Positions 40,221 to 49,635 of a stretch of DNA of 64,000 nt are shown one piece after another. The stretch is from contig JAXDTZ010000022.1 of NCBI GenBank assembly GCA_034089705.1, positions 1 through 64,000 on the forward strand, written 5' to 3'. Numbering within the stretch: the first letter of the stretch is position 1; every line of letters begins with the position of its first letter. The notes under the pieces were generated by a model, which was given only the letters and a program-made list of their open reading frames with translations, had not been told where the DNA came from and searched no databases. The translations under genes and the position numbers were made by a program. The stretch comes from Alloenteromonas sp034089705 (lineage in GTDB: Bacteria > Bacillota_I > Bacilli_A > RFN20 > CAG-826).

Positions 40221-41232
40221 GATTTTAGCGATTGAATCGAGCTGCGACGAAACCGCGGTCGCGATTACCGACGACGGGAAATTGCTCGCCAACGTGGTGG
40301 CGACCCAGATCGCCGTCCACGAAAAATTCGGAGGGGTCATGCCGGAAATTGCTTCCCGCCTCCATTGCGAGAACATCACGGTTTGCTTGACCCAGGCTTT
40401 GGAAGAAGCCCATTTGAAATTAGAAGACATCGACGCGTTCGCAGTCACCCGGGGCCCCGGCCTCATCGGATGCCTGCACGTTGGGCTGCAAGCCGCCAAA
40501 ACGTTGGCGATGATTTATTCTAAGCCTTTGATCCCGGTCCACCATTTGGCTGGCCACATTTACGCGAACCAGTACGTCGGGGATTTCCGTTTCCCTTTGC
40601 TTTGCGTCGTGGTTTCCGGAGGCAATACCGAGCTCGTCATCATGAGGGATCACCTCGATTTTGAAATCATCGGGGAAACCAAAGACGACGCGGTTGGGGA
40701 ATGCTATGACAAGGTCGCCCGCGTTTTGGGACTTCCTTATCCTGGGGGCCTTCCCATCGATCAACACGCCAAAAACGGGCAACACACCTACGATTTGCCC
40801 GTTCCCTCCTCCCCAGGAGGAAAATACGATTTCTCGTATTCGGGCCTCAAAACCAGCGTCATCAATCTCGCCAATTCCCTGAAAATGAAGGGAACGCCGA
40901 TTCGAATCGACGACATGGCGCGTTCCTTCCAAGACGTCGCGATTTCGATGATTGTGGACCGCGCTTTGCTCGCCGCGAAAGATTATTCCGTGAAGCAAAT
41001 CATTTTGGCGGGCGGGGTCAGCGCCAATTCCTATCTCCGCGCCCAAATGAAGGAAAAATTGGAAGGGACCGGCATCGATCTCATCATCCCGCCCCTTTGG
41101 TGCACGACCGATAACGCGGCCATGATTGCCAAAGTCGCCGAACTCCTGTACGAACGCAAAATATTCGCTCCGTTGACCTTGGGGGTGGACCCCAACTGGA
41201 AAATCGATCATTGGAACGATTTCTCTAACTAA
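40213..41232 (+). CDS. tsaD: tRNA threonylcarbamoyladenosine transferase TsaD
   Basis: A 339-residue ASKHA-fold enzyme that moves threonylcarbamoyl to A37 of tRNA. ILAIESSCDETAVAI starts the phosphate-binding fold, PVHHLAGHIYAN gives the two metal His (HxxxH), VVVSGGNTELVI and the closing LILAGGVSANSYLR follow, and WCTTDNAAMIA carries the metal Asp. Last gene of the t6A operon. Confidence 0.95.
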   Translation: MPKILAIESSCDETAVAITDDGKLLANVVATQIAVHEKFGGVMPEIASRLHCENITVCLTQALEEAHLKLEDIDAFAVTRGPGLIGCLHVGLQAAKTLAMIYSKPLIPVHHLAGHIYANQYVGDFRFPLLCVVVSGGNTELVIMRDHLDFEIIGETKDDAVGECYDKVARVLGLPYPGGLPIDQHAKNGQHTYDLPVPSSPGGKYDFSYSGLKTSVINLANSLKMKGTPIRIDDMARSFQDVAISMIVDRALLAAKDYSVKQIILAGGVSANSYLRAQMKEKLEGTGIDLIIPPLWCTTDNAAMIAKVAELLYERKIFAPLTLGVDPNWKIDHWNDFSN

Positions 41233-41272
41233 CGAAATTGGTTTTCCTCGCCCTTTTTTCGCGCGCGCATTC

Positions 41273-41300
41273 TTCCCAAAAACTTTCTTCGCGTTATACT
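41273..41300 (+). promoter_or_regulatory. Leaderless promoter of asnS
   Basis: TATACT (41295-41300) with a weak -35 (TTCCCA, 41273-41278). The ATG at 41308 is 7 nt after the -10 box; the upstream ATG at 41302 is only 1 nt after it and would not be in the transcript. A TTTTTTCGCGCGCG run (41254-41267) lies just upstream of the -35 region. Confidence 0.55.
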
Positions 41301-41307
41301 TATGGGC

Positions 41308-42702
41308 ATGCAAAAGAAATCGATTTTGGTTAGCGACCTCTACGCTCGCTTCGCCGCCAAAGAAGACCTCACCCAAATTGGCGACGTGTATTTATCCGGG
41401 TGGGTCCGCACGAATCGGGATTCCGGTTCGATCGGTTTTATCGCCCTCAACGATGGCACCTGCTTCAAGAACATTCAAATCGTTTATAATGGGGATTTGC
41501 CGAACCACGATGTCGTTTCCCACCTTTTGACGGGCGCCGCCATCGGGGTCAAAGGCGCTTTGGTGTTCACTCCCGAAATGAAACAACCATTCGAAATCCA
41601 AGCCAAAGAAATCGAAGTCTTGGGGGAATGCGCTTCCGATTACCCCTTGCAAAAGAAACGCCATTCCTTTGAATACCTTCGCGAAGAAGCCTATCTCCGT
41701 CCTCGGACCAATACTTTCACCGCCTTGTATCGCCTCCGCAGCGTCCTCGCCCGCGGAGTCCACGAATTCTTTCAAGATCGCGGATTCATCTACGTCCATA
41801 CCCCGGAAATCACTTCCAACGACGCCGAAGGGGCCGGACAAGTTTTCTCCATCGCGACGCCGGATGAAAACGGCAAACTTTCCGATACCGAATTCTTCGG
41901 TGAGCGCGCCTCGCTAACCGTTTCGGGGCAACTTCACGTCGAAGCTTTCGCCATGGCTTTCCGTGACGTTTACACCTTTGGCCCGACTTTCCGCGCCGAA
42001 AAATCCAATACCCCCCGCCACGCTTCGGAATTCTGGATGATCGAACCCGAAATCGCGTTCGCGGACCTCGACGATGACATGGAACTCATGGAAGACACCA
42101 TCAAGTTCCTGATCCGATATGCCCTGGACAAATGTCCGGAGGAAATGGCGTTCTTCGACAAGATGATCGCCCCCGGCCTTTTGGACAAACTCCATGGCGT
42201 TTTGGCGACCCCGTTCACTAAGATGACGTACACCGAAGGGATCGAAATCCTTCAAGAAGCGGTCAAGAAAGGGCACAAATTCGAGAACCCCAACATTTAT
42301 TGGGGAATGGACCTCCAATCGGAGCATGAGCGGTATTTGACCGAAGAAGTGGTCAAAGGACCGATGTTCCTCATCAACTACCCCAAAGAGATCAAATCCT
42401 TCTACATGCGGGAGAACGACGATGGCAAAACCGTCGCCGCCTGCGATTGCTTGGTCCCTGGGGAAGGGGAAATCATCGGAGGCTCCCAACGCGAAGAACG
42501 TTACGACATTTTGAAACGCAAAATGGAAGCCCTCGGAAACGAAAAGGGCCTAGAATGGTACCTGAATTTGCGGAAATGGGGCGGATGCATCCATTCCGGA
42601 TTCGGCATCGGATTCGATCGCTTGCTCATGTACATCACCGGGGTTTCCAATATCCGCGACACCGAACCGTTCCCGCGGACCAGTTCCCAACTCCGTTATT
42701 AA
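41308..42702 (+). CDS. asnS: Asparaginyl-tRNA synthetase
   Basis: A 464-residue class IIb synthetase. An N-terminal OB-fold anticodon domain (VYLSGWVRTNRDSGSIGFIALNDG) precedes the catalytic core: motif 1 around VHTPEITSNDAEGAG, motif 2 TFGPTFRAEKSNTPRHASEFWMIEPE, motif 3 SGFGIGFDRLLMYITG. RAEKSNTPRH indicates Asn rather than Asp specificity. GatCAB also present here would then mainly serve Glu-tRNA-Gln. The start follows from promoter spacing. It is transcribed alone or with the small gene after it. Confidence 0.95.
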   Translation: MQKKSILVSDLYARFAAKEDLTQIGDVYLSGWVRTNRDSGSIGFIALNDGTCFKNIQIVYNGDLPNHDVVSHLLTGAAIGVKGALVFTPEMKQPFEIQAKEIEVLGECASDYPLQKKRHSFEYLREEAYLRPRTNTFTALYRLRSVLARGVHEFFQDRGFIYVHTPEITSNDAEGAGQVFSIATPDENGKLSDTEFFGERASLTVSGQLHVEAFAMAFRDVYTFGPTFRAEKSNTPRHASEFWMIEPEIAFADLDDDMELMEDTIKFLIRYALDKCPEEMAFFDKMIAPGLLDKLHGVLATPFTKMTYTEGIEILQEAVKKGHKFENPNIYWGMDLQSEHERYLTEEVVKGPMFLINYPKEIKSFYMRENDDGKTVAACDCLVPGEGEIIGGSQREERYDILKRKMEALGNEKGLEWYLNLRKWGGCIHSGFGIGFDRLLMYITGVSNIRDTEPFPRTSSQLRY

Positions 42703-42708
42703 TCGCTT

Positions 42709-42981
42709 ATGGACCCATATACCCCGCAGAGCCCAACTACCCCCCAAGGGAACGCCCCCGCTTCTCCTAGCGGCGCTTTTCCTTATTCCGGGGCTCCGGT
42801 TCCTGGATATGGGATGCCCCCGGTTATGGGGGAGGTTTCGGGAGAAACAAACCCCAATAACCCCGAAGAAGAGAGAAAAGCGAAAATGCGCCAGCGCCTA
42901 TTCTGGCTCTTCTTCGTTTTGTCGTTGATTTTGTTGGCGTTGATTGTCTGGGAAGTCGTGGATTGCTTCGCCGGATATTGA
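42709..42981 (+). CDS. Pro-rich single-pass membrane protein
   Basis: A 90-residue protein. Residues 1-45 are rich in Pro, Ser and Gly (PQSPTTPQGNAPASPSG), 46-64 are charged, and one membrane helix lies at about 65-86 near the C-terminus (LFWLFFVLSLILLALIVWEVV). It starts 6 nt after asnS. No family is recognised. It ends exactly where a convergent gene ends. The neighbouring 161-residue protein has a similar Pro-rich tail. Confidence 0.5.
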   Translation: MDPYTPQSPTTPQGNAPASPSGAFPYSGAPVPGYGMPPVMGEVSGETNPNNPEEERKAKMRQRLFWLFFVLSLILLALIVWEVVDCFAGY

Positions 42982-43641
42982 TTATTCTCCCGGCGGGAGA
43001 GGCGAATCGGGGGTGACGTGGATGTCGTCCCCGGCTTTGTAGTCCCGCAAGGACGGGTGGTAAATGCTGTGAGACAAGGAGTCGATGCGCGCGGCCCTTG
43101 CCACATACCCTTGGCATACCACGAAATACCAGACCCCGGCAACGAGGAGCAAAGCGACTTCGATGTAATGGTGCAGATGCTCGATATGGAATTCGGGGTT
43201 GTGCGATACCGGGGGGATGCTTCCGATGATGGAGAGGCCGAAGAAGCGGATGATGACGCCTTCCGCGTTCCAGTCAAACCAGAAGAAGAGCTCGGCGAAA
43301 TCCCCGAAGATATCCGGGGTCCAATTTTGGGTGATCAAGCATTCGACGAGATAGATCGCGGACATGAGGGCGAGAATCGAAAACGGCCACAGGGAATCGC
43401 GGAATAAAGCCCGGTTGTTGGCTTTGAATCCGAACCGGCGCAGTTCTTTTCCGTTTTTCACCACGTGGGAACGGACCACGTTATTCAAAAACCCTTCCGC
43501 GCGATCGGCTTGCCGGTTGAACACAAACCGCCATAACCCTCCGAGGAGTCCAATGAACAAGAAAAGGATGACGAGGATGACGATGCTGATGATGAGGGAG
43601 CGGCGGTCCGCTTCCTGAGCGAGAATTAACAGGAAGTTCAT
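42982..43641 (-). CDS. Membrane protein of unknown function
   Basis: A 219-residue protein with four or five hydrophobic segments: about 15-38, 90-108, 125-140 (WFDWNAEGVIIRFFGL) and 157-178 with flanking HIEHLHHYIEV. The His cluster facing a helix could bind metal. The C-terminal 35 residues are soluble. Not recognised. It overlaps the 161-residue gene by 4 nt and is last in the DUF2232 operon. Confidence 0.5.
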   Translation of the reverse strand: MNFLLILAQEADRRSLIISIVILVILFLFIGLLGGLWRFVFNRQADRAEGFLNNVVRSHVVKNGKELRRFGFKANNRALFRDSLWPFSILALMSAIYLVECLITQNWTPDIFGDFAELFFWFDWNAEGVIIRFFGLSIIGSIPPVSHNPEFHIEHLHHYIEVALLLVAGVWYFVVCQGYVARAARIDSLSHSIYHPSLRDYKAGDDIHVTPDSPLPPGE

Positions 43642-44123
43642 TCGTGGGGGCCCTCGGTTAAATCAATGGTGGGGAAAGAAGCGATGGGAGGGGGATTGGT
43701 GGCCCCGATTTGCGGGGTTTGGGGGTTCGATGCGGGCGGAATCTGTCCAGGAGCGGCATTCGCGGGAGGCAAAGGAGGATTCCCATATTGCGGGGGAATC
43801 GGGGGGATTCCCGGATTCTGCTGGCCGTTTGGATAGGGGTAGAAGTTTTGTTGGACGTAGACGTTATTGGGTTGTTGGGCTTGGGCTTGGGGAGAGGCCG
43901 CGCGTTGCTCATCCAAACTCCGTTGGAGAATGTCCATGGCTTTCACGTCTTCCGGGAACATCGGGAAGCATTTTTCCCCACGGAAGAAATGGACCAACAT
44001 GATAACGAGTTCCACGAGAAAAACCGGGATGCCAAACACGGCAACCAGGGCGACGCCGACGAGGACGAAGGGCAGGAGAAGCACCCAAAGAAATCCCCAG
44101 CCAAACCACTTTAAGAATGCCAT
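43638..44123 (-). CDS. Membrane protein with Pro/Gln-rich tail
   Basis: A 161-residue protein: two close membrane segments within residues 5-48 (WGFLWVLLLPFVLVGVALVAVFGIPVFLVELVIML), a charged linker, then a long low-complexity tail of Pro, Gln, Asn and Ala (about 85-150, e.g. GQQNPGIPPIPPQYGNPPLPP). Middle gene of a minus-strand trio with overlaps of 13 and 4 nt. Not recognised; such tails often mediate weak protein contacts (general knowledge). Confidence 0.5.
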   Translation of the reverse strand: MAFLKWFGWGFLWVLLLPFVLVGVALVAVFGIPVFLVELVIMLVHFFRGEKCFPMFPEDVKAMDILQRSLDEQRAASPQAQAQQPNNVYVQQNFYPYPNGQQNPGIPPIPPQYGNPPLPPANAAPGQIPPASNPQTPQIGATNPPPIASFPTIDLTEGPHE

Positions 44124-45034
44124 TGCCGTTCCATTTTATTGCCTGCGCGCCCGTTGCGCAATGCAAGATATCCGAGGTTAATCGCAAGGATGAAACTAAA
44201 CGGTATGGCGAATAGAAGGAGCCCAAAACCGCTGGGAAAGAGGGAATAGAGGGACGCAAATAGCAGAATTGAGACAAAAAGAGCGAGGACGTATATGCCA
44301 ATTTGCCATTTGGAGAGGGAATGGAAACCCAAAAAGGAAGCGACGCAGAAGAAGAAAAGGCATCCTAACCCCATGTAGGAGACACCGATGTATACCCGGG
44401 AAAAGAACACGAGAACGGTCAAGGAAACGACTCCCCCAATGGCCAAGAACGAATCCTTCGGGATATCGGAAATGTGGGGAAGATATCGATTTCCGAACAC
44501 CAAGGAAGTGAATAAGTGGGTGATAAGGGATTGACCGAAGGAATAAGCTAGGCAAAAAAGAGGGAAAATAAAGGAGGCGTAGGTGGATTTTCCCCAAAAA
44601 ATTGGGGAAGAGAACACATCGTAAAAGGTGATTCCATAAATGAGTTTGGAGACGGGGATGCTTAAGAAGAACAAACCGCATTCCACCATCGCGCTCCAAA
44701 AGAGGATCTGGGGGAAGTCATATTTCTTGCGGATCATGCGTCCGTAAGTCGCCCCCAGAATCAAAGCCGGAAGCAAATAAAACAGAAGGCCCTGCACGTC
44801 GAAAAATGAGGTGAGGAAGGATGTGAATAAGGCGCTTACGACGAATAAAGGGAGGGAAGAACCGGGGCAGGTCAAGGCCACGAACACCGACGCCAAAGGG
44901 GCGAGGAAGGTTAAAATTGGCATGCCCCAAGGGAAAACGGCGCAAAAAGCGGATAAGGCGGCGACCAGCGCAGAAAGGATCGCCATGGTGGCGATGGTCT
45001 GCGTTTTGCTCGTCCGTTCATCCATCCATTTCAT
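44111..45034 (-). CDS. DUF2232 (YybS-like) membrane protein
   Basis: A 307-residue protein with about eight membrane segments. IATMAILSALVAALSAFCAVFPWGMPILTFLAPLASVFVALTCPGSSLPLFVVSALFTSFL is the YybS/DUF2232 opening, which resembles ECF S components; the ligand is unknown. ATG 45034 is 7 nt after TACAAT with no Shine-Dalgarno, so probably leaderless. First gene of an operon with two small membrane proteins. Confidence 0.75.
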   Translation of the reverse strand: MKWMDERTSKTQTIATMAILSALVAALSAFCAVFPWGMPILTFLAPLASVFVALTCPGSSLPLFVVSALFTSFLTSFFDVQGLLFYLLPALILGATYGRMIRKKYDFPQILFWSAMVECGLFFLSIPVSKLIYGITFYDVFSSPIFWGKSTYASFIFPLFCLAYSFGQSLITHLFTSLVFGNRYLPHISDIPKDSFLAIGGVVSLTVLVFFSRVYIGVSYMGLGCLFFFCVASFLGFHSLSKWQIGIYVLALFVSILLFASLYSLFPSGFGLLLFAIPFSFILAINLGYLALRNGRAGNKMERQWHS

Positions 45035-45143
45035 CGAGATTATTGTAGGGCATTCGGTTTTCTTTTTCTCTATCTTTTCGAATGGGGAGCGATGGTTTTC
45101 CCCATTTTCCTAGACAGTGGATACGTTTTGGGGAGAAAAGTCG

Positions 45144-45202
45144 AAAAATCGATTTTTTCTTTCTCGTTCTTTCTTAAAGAAAGACTGCTTTCGAAGTACA
45201 AT
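45144..45202 (+). promoter_or_regulatory. pcrA promoter region with two palindromes
   Basis: AAAAATCGATTTTT (45144-45157) is a perfect palindrome. TCTTTCTTAAAGAAAGA (45168-45184) is a near-perfect one overlapping the expected -35 region. TACAAT (45197-45202) is the -10 box, 9 nt before the ATG of pcrA. A further inverted repeat, AATGGGGA/TCCCCATT, lies at about 45080-45105. Confidence 0.45.
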
Positions 45203-45211
45203 ATCTCCGTT

Positions 45212-47476
45212 ATGTCTACGAACTACTCTGAACTGCTCAACGAATCCCAATTAGAGGCTGTCACGACCTCCGCCCAACACGTCCGCGTCATCGCGGGGGC
45301 GGGATCGGGAAAAACCCGCGTCCTGACGTACCGCATCTCCTATTTGATGGAGAAGTTTCACGTCGATCCCCATTGCATCTTGGCCGTTACCTTCACTAAC
45401 AAAGCCGCCCAAGAGATGAAGGAACGCGTCGCCAAACTCGTCGGGGAAGGGGCGACCTATTTGACCGTTTCCACCTTCCACAGTTTTTGCGCGCGATTCC
45501 TTCGAAAGGAAGCCTGGAACATCGGTTATCCCATGAGCTTCACCATTTACGATGACGAAGACCAAGGCAAACTCATCAAGGACATCGCCGTCCAGATGGG
45601 CTACAAGAAAGGCGACGAGATCATCAAAATGGCAAAAGCCTACATCGGGAGGCAAAAAACCAAAGGCAGGTATCCCGACGAGGTCGTCTTGTCCACCCAT
45701 TCCTTCCAGCAGGAACGCGATTGCCTTGAAATTTATAAGAAATATGAAATCGAGAAGATGCGTCAATTCGCCTTCGATTTCGACGATTTGATCCTTCAAA
45801 CCATTCGGATCCTGAACGATTTCGATTCGGTCCGCGCCCATTGGTCCCGTCGGTTCTCCCATCTTTTGGTGGACGAGTTCCAGGATACCAACGACGTGCA
45901 GTACCAACTCATGATGCTCCTCTCCAACCCCGAGACGAACATCTACGTCGTCGGGGATCCCGACCAAACCATCTATACCTGGCGGGGCGCCAACCAAGGG
46001 ATCATTTTGGATTTCCCAACGCGCTTCCCCGACTACCAAGACATCGTTTTGAGCCGGAATTACCGGTCCACCAAAACCATTCTCGACGCGGCGAACCGCT
46101 TAATCTCCTTCAATAAAAAACGCGTCCCCAAGGATTTGTTCACCGAAGCGGGGAAAGGGGATCCCATTTCGGCGAGAAGATTCGATACCGCAGAACAAGA
46201 AGCCTCTTGGGTCGTGAGGCAAATCATCGGACTCGCGGAGCAAGGGAATTCCAGTGCCGAGAGGCACTACGAAAACATCGCGGTGCTTTACCGTTCATCC
46301 TTCATGACCCGTTCCTTGGAATCCGAATTGGCATCGAATGGCATTCCTTATCGCATCTATGGGGGCCTTCGCTTCTACCAACGCAAGGAAGTCAAAGACG
46401 TATTCGCCTATTTCCGGTTGCTCGTGAACGATAAAGACGACGTCGCTTTTGAGCGCATCGTCAACGTCCCCCGCCGCGGAATTGGGGAAACCACGGCAAG
46501 CCATATCCGTTCTGCCGCCGCGAATGCCGGCGTTTCCGAATACGCGCTCATTCGCGACATCGCTTCCTATCCTGATACCGGGATCTCGAAGGCCGCGATC
46601 CTCCGTTTGAGCGAACTCGTGGCAAAGATGGAAGAGGTCAAAAAGGAACTCTCCGACAATTACGAAGCCTATTCGGGAATCCTGAAAGGCTTCATCACCG
46701 ATATCGGCTACTACGCCTATTTGGCGGAAGACCAAGACATCGACGAAGACCGCGCCGCGAACGTGAACGCGCTCTTCGACGACATCACGAACTTCATCAA
46801 AAAGAATCCCGAAAGCACCTTCGACGAATATTTGCAAAACATCTCCCTCATCACCGGGCAAGATGACATGAACGGAGGGAATTACGTCTCCTTGATGACC
46901 ATTCACGTCGCCAAGGGGCTCGAATTCGACAACGTGTTCCTCCTCAGTCTCAACGAAGGATCTTTCCCTTCCTTCCGCGCGGTCAACGAGTCGGGAAGGG
47001 ACGGGGAAGAAGAGGAACGCCGACTGGCTTACGTCGCCATGACGCGGGCGAAAAAACGGTTGTTCCTTTCCTGCAATTCGGGGTATTCCTACGTCACCGA
47101 TTCCAATGCCTCTCCTTCGCGGTTCTTCAAGGAAGCCGGGGTGGTGATTCCCGATTCCAACCGCATGCCCCATCGCGATTTCGGGGGGTATTCTTCCAGT
47201 GCCTCCCATTCCTTTGGAAGGAAGGTTTATGGCGAAGAACCTTCGACGCCTTCTTCCTATTCTCCAAAGCCAACCATTTCGGTTCCCGGGAACAACGGGA
47301 TCACCGATTGGAAAGTGGGGGACGCCGCCCATCACGAAAAGTTCGGGGATGGGGTGGTCACGAAGATCATCGGCACGAACATCATCGTCATTCGATTCGA
47401 TTCGTGCGGGGAGAAAACGTTGCTCTCCACCCATAAGATGCTCAGCCGCAAACACAGCGCAGGAGGACTTGCCTAA
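45212..47476 (+). CDS. pcrA: ATP-dependent DNA helicase PcrA/UvrD
   Basis: A 754-residue SF1A helicase, essential in many Firmicutes for repair and rolling-circle replication. Motif I is VIAGAGSGKTRVL, Ia TFTNKAAQEM, II LLVDEFQDTN, III VVGDPDQTIYTWRGA, IV SRNYRST, V LMTIHVAKGLEFD, VI LAYVAMTRAKKRL. The C-terminal 50 residues (WKVGDAAHHEKFGDGVVTKI) are the Tudor-like domain that binds RNA polymerase. ATG 45212 follows the -10 box closely. The stop overlaps the ligA start by 1 nt, the classic pcrA-ligA pair. Confidence 0.95.
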   Translation: MSTNYSELLNESQLEAVTTSAQHVRVIAGAGSGKTRVLTYRISYLMEKFHVDPHCILAVTFTNKAAQEMKERVAKLVGEGATYLTVSTFHSFCARFLRKEAWNIGYPMSFTIYDDEDQGKLIKDIAVQMGYKKGDEIIKMAKAYIGRQKTKGRYPDEVVLSTHSFQQERDCLEIYKKYEIEKMRQFAFDFDDLILQTIRILNDFDSVRAHWSRRFSHLLVDEFQDTNDVQYQLMMLLSNPETNIYVVGDPDQTIYTWRGANQGIILDFPTRFPDYQDIVLSRNYRSTKTILDAANRLISFNKKRVPKDLFTEAGKGDPISARRFDTAEQEASWVVRQIIGLAEQGNSSAERHYENIAVLYRSSFMTRSLESELASNGIPYRIYGGLRFYQRKEVKDVFAYFRLLVNDKDDVAFERIVNVPRRGIGETTASHIRSAAANAGVSEYALIRDIASYPDTGISKAAILRLSELVAKMEEVKKELSDNYEAYSGILKGFITDIGYYAYLAEDQDIDEDRAANVNALFDDITNFIKKNPESTFDEYLQNISLITGQDDMNGGNYVSLMTIHVAKGLEFDNVFLLSLNEGSFPSFRAVNESGRDGEEEERRLAYVAMTRAKKRLFLSCNSGYSYVTDSNASPSRFFKEAGVVIPDSNRMPHRDFGGYSSSASHSFGRKVYGEEPSTPSSYSPKPTISVPGNNGITDWKVGDAAHHEKFGDGVVTKIIGTNIIVIRFDSCGEKTLLSTHKMLSRKHSAGGLA

Positions 47477-49488
47477 TGGATTTCGAAACCGCCAAAGCCC
47501 GCGTGGAATTCCTCAACGAAACGCTCAACCAATGGACGTATGAATATTACGTCTTGGACAACCCCTCCCATTCCGACGCGGAGTTCGACCGTTACATGGA
47601 GGAACTTCAACGCTTAGAAGAGGAATTCCCCCTTCTCCGCTTCCCCACCTCCCCGACCCAACGCGTCGGAGGGCAAGTTTTGGATTCCTTCCAAAAGATC
47701 CCCCATAAACGTTTGATGCTCTCCCTTGGGGACATTTTCAACGAGGACGAGATTCGCGCTTGGGACAAGAAGATCCGCGAAACCTTGGGCCAAGACGTGG
47801 TCGATTACGTCGGAGAATTGAAGATCGATGGGCTGGGAATCTCCCTGATTTACCAAGAAGGGGTCCTCCAATATTGCCTCACCCGCGGAGATGGGAACGT
47901 CGGAGAAGACGTCACGAGCAACGTGAAAACCATTCCTTCCATTCCCCTTCGCGTGAAGGAAACCCGCCCCTTCGAAGTCCGCGGGGAAGTCTTCATGCCG
48001 AAAAAATCCTTGGCCCGTTGCAACGAAGAAAGGGCCGCGAAAGGCGAACCGTTGTTCGCGAACGCCCGAAACGCCGCCGCGGGAAGCGTCCGCCAACTCG
48101 ATTCCAGAATCGCCGCAAGCCGGGGCTTAGACGCCTATTGGTATTACCTCGTCAACGCCAAAGAACTCGGGGAGCACATCCATTCGGAAACGCTCGATTA
48201 CCTCGATGAACTCGGATTCAAAACCAACCACGAACGGAGAAAGCTCCATGGGGTGGAAGAACTCATCGCCTACGCGAAAGAATTCCAAGAGAAACGCTCG
48301 AGCCTCGGATACGACATCGATGGCCTCGTGTTCAAAGTCGATGACATCGACCTCTACGATCGCCTCGGGTACACCGCCAAAACCCCGAAATGGGCCATCG
48401 CCTACAAATTCCCTCCCGAAGAAGTCACCACCAAATTGGTCGATATCTTCTTAAGCGTGGGAAGAACGGGGCGCATCACCCCCAATGCGGTGCTAGAACC
48501 CGTCCGCGTCGCCGGATCCATGGTCCAGCGCGCCACTTTGAACAACGAAGCCTTCATCGCGGAGAAAGGCCTCATGATCGGGGACACCGTCGTCTTGCGG
48601 AAAGCCGCGGATGTGATTCCAGAGGTGGTCCGTCCGGTCGTGGAACGCCGCGATGGCAGCGAAATCCCCTTTGTCATGTCGGAGACTTGCCCCGAATGCG
48701 GTCAGCCATTAACGAAAGTCCAAGGGCTCCATTATTGCTTGAACAAAGATTGCCCCAGCCGAAAGATCGAGGGAATGATCCATTTCGTTTCCCGCGACGC
48801 GATGGATATCGACGGAATGGGAACCGCGGTCGTGGAAGAATTGTTCGCGGAAGGATTCCTCCAAGACATCCCGGACATTTACGACCTCTACCAAAAAGGG
48901 GAGGAAATCAAAGCCTTGGATGGCTGGAGCGACAAATCCCTCATGAGCCTCTTCGCCGCGATCGAAGAAAGCAAAGGCCGTTCCTTGGAACGCCTTCTGT
49001 TCGGCCTTGGCATCAAAGAGGTCGGGGGAAAAACCGCCAAAACGCTGGCTCGCCGCCACAAAAACCTCAAAGACTACTTCGATTTGACGGAGGAAGACTA
49101 TCTGAAGATCGATGACATCGGCCCCGTTTCGGCGAAGAGCTTGTATGATTATTTCCACGACGAAGCCAATCTGCAGTTGATCGCCCGCTTAGAAAAGTCC
49201 GGGGTGAATTTTTCCTACTTAGGCACCGACACGATGGATGCCAACAATTATTTCTATGGAAAAACGGTGGTGCTAACGGGAACCTTGACCCGTTATTCCC
49301 GCGATGAGATGACCGAGATCCTCGAAGGAATCGGGGCCAAATGCTCCGGGTCGGTATCGAAGAAAACCGATGTGGTCATCGCCGGACCCGGGGCGGGAAG
49401 CAAACTCGCGAAAGCGGAGGCTTTGGGTATCAAAATCATGGATGAAGAAGAGGCTTTGTCCCATTTGTCCACCCTTCGGGGCATTTGA
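47476..49488 (+). CDS. ligA: NAD-dependent DNA ligase
   Basis: A 670-residue ligase with the full domain order: Ia NAD-binding helices, adenylation domain with ELKIDG (Lys near 116), OB-fold, a four-Cys zinc finger (CPECG, then YCLNKDCPSR), helix-hairpin-helix repeats and a C-terminal BRCT domain (about 590-665). It seals nicks during replication and repair. No Shine-Dalgarno is needed since it is coupled to pcrA. Confidence 0.96.
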   Translation: MDFETAKARVEFLNETLNQWTYEYYVLDNPSHSDAEFDRYMEELQRLEEEFPLLRFPTSPTQRVGGQVLDSFQKIPHKRLMLSLGDIFNEDEIRAWDKKIRETLGQDVVDYVGELKIDGLGISLIYQEGVLQYCLTRGDGNVGEDVTSNVKTIPSIPLRVKETRPFEVRGEVFMPKKSLARCNEERAAKGEPLFANARNAAAGSVRQLDSRIAASRGLDAYWYYLVNAKELGEHIHSETLDYLDELGFKTNHERRKLHGVEELIAYAKEFQEKRSSLGYDIDGLVFKVDDIDLYDRLGYTAKTPKWAIAYKFPPEEVTTKLVDIFLSVGRTGRITPNAVLEPVRVAGSMVQRATLNNEAFIAEKGLMIGDTVVLRKAADVIPEVVRPVVERRDGSEIPFVMSETCPECGQPLTKVQGLHYCLNKDCPSRKIEGMIHFVSRDAMDIDGMGTAVVEELFAEGFLQDIPDIYDLYQKGEEIKALDGWSDKSLMSLFAAIEESKGRSLERLLFGLGIKEVGGKTAKTLARRHKNLKDYFDLTEEDYLKIDDIGPVSAKSLYDYFHDEANLQLIARLEKSGVNFSYLGTDTMDANNYFYGKTVVLTGTLTRYSRDEMTEILEGIGAKCSGSVSKKTDVVIAGPGAGSKLAKAEALGIKIMDEEEALSHLSTLRGI

Positions 49489-49598
49489 TTTCCTCGGAAT
49501 ATTGATAGGTGTCCCTCATGGTTTTGGGAATTTTCCTTTTCGACCCCCTTGGATTTCGCAATCTTGTTTTTTCGCGCGCCAAGACGCGCGTAGACGTG

Positions 49599-49604
49599 TA
49601 TAAT
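49599..49604 (+). promoter_or_regulatory. Extended -10 promoter of gatCAB
   Basis: TGTATAAT gives an extended -10 box (TATAAT at 49599-49604), 31 nt before gatC. A TTTTTTCGCGCG run and a CGCGCG repeat (49567-49590) cover the -35 region, where no consensus is seen. Confidence 0.6.
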
Positions 49605-49635
49605 TCTTTTTGAATTTGGCATAGGAGATTTCCGC

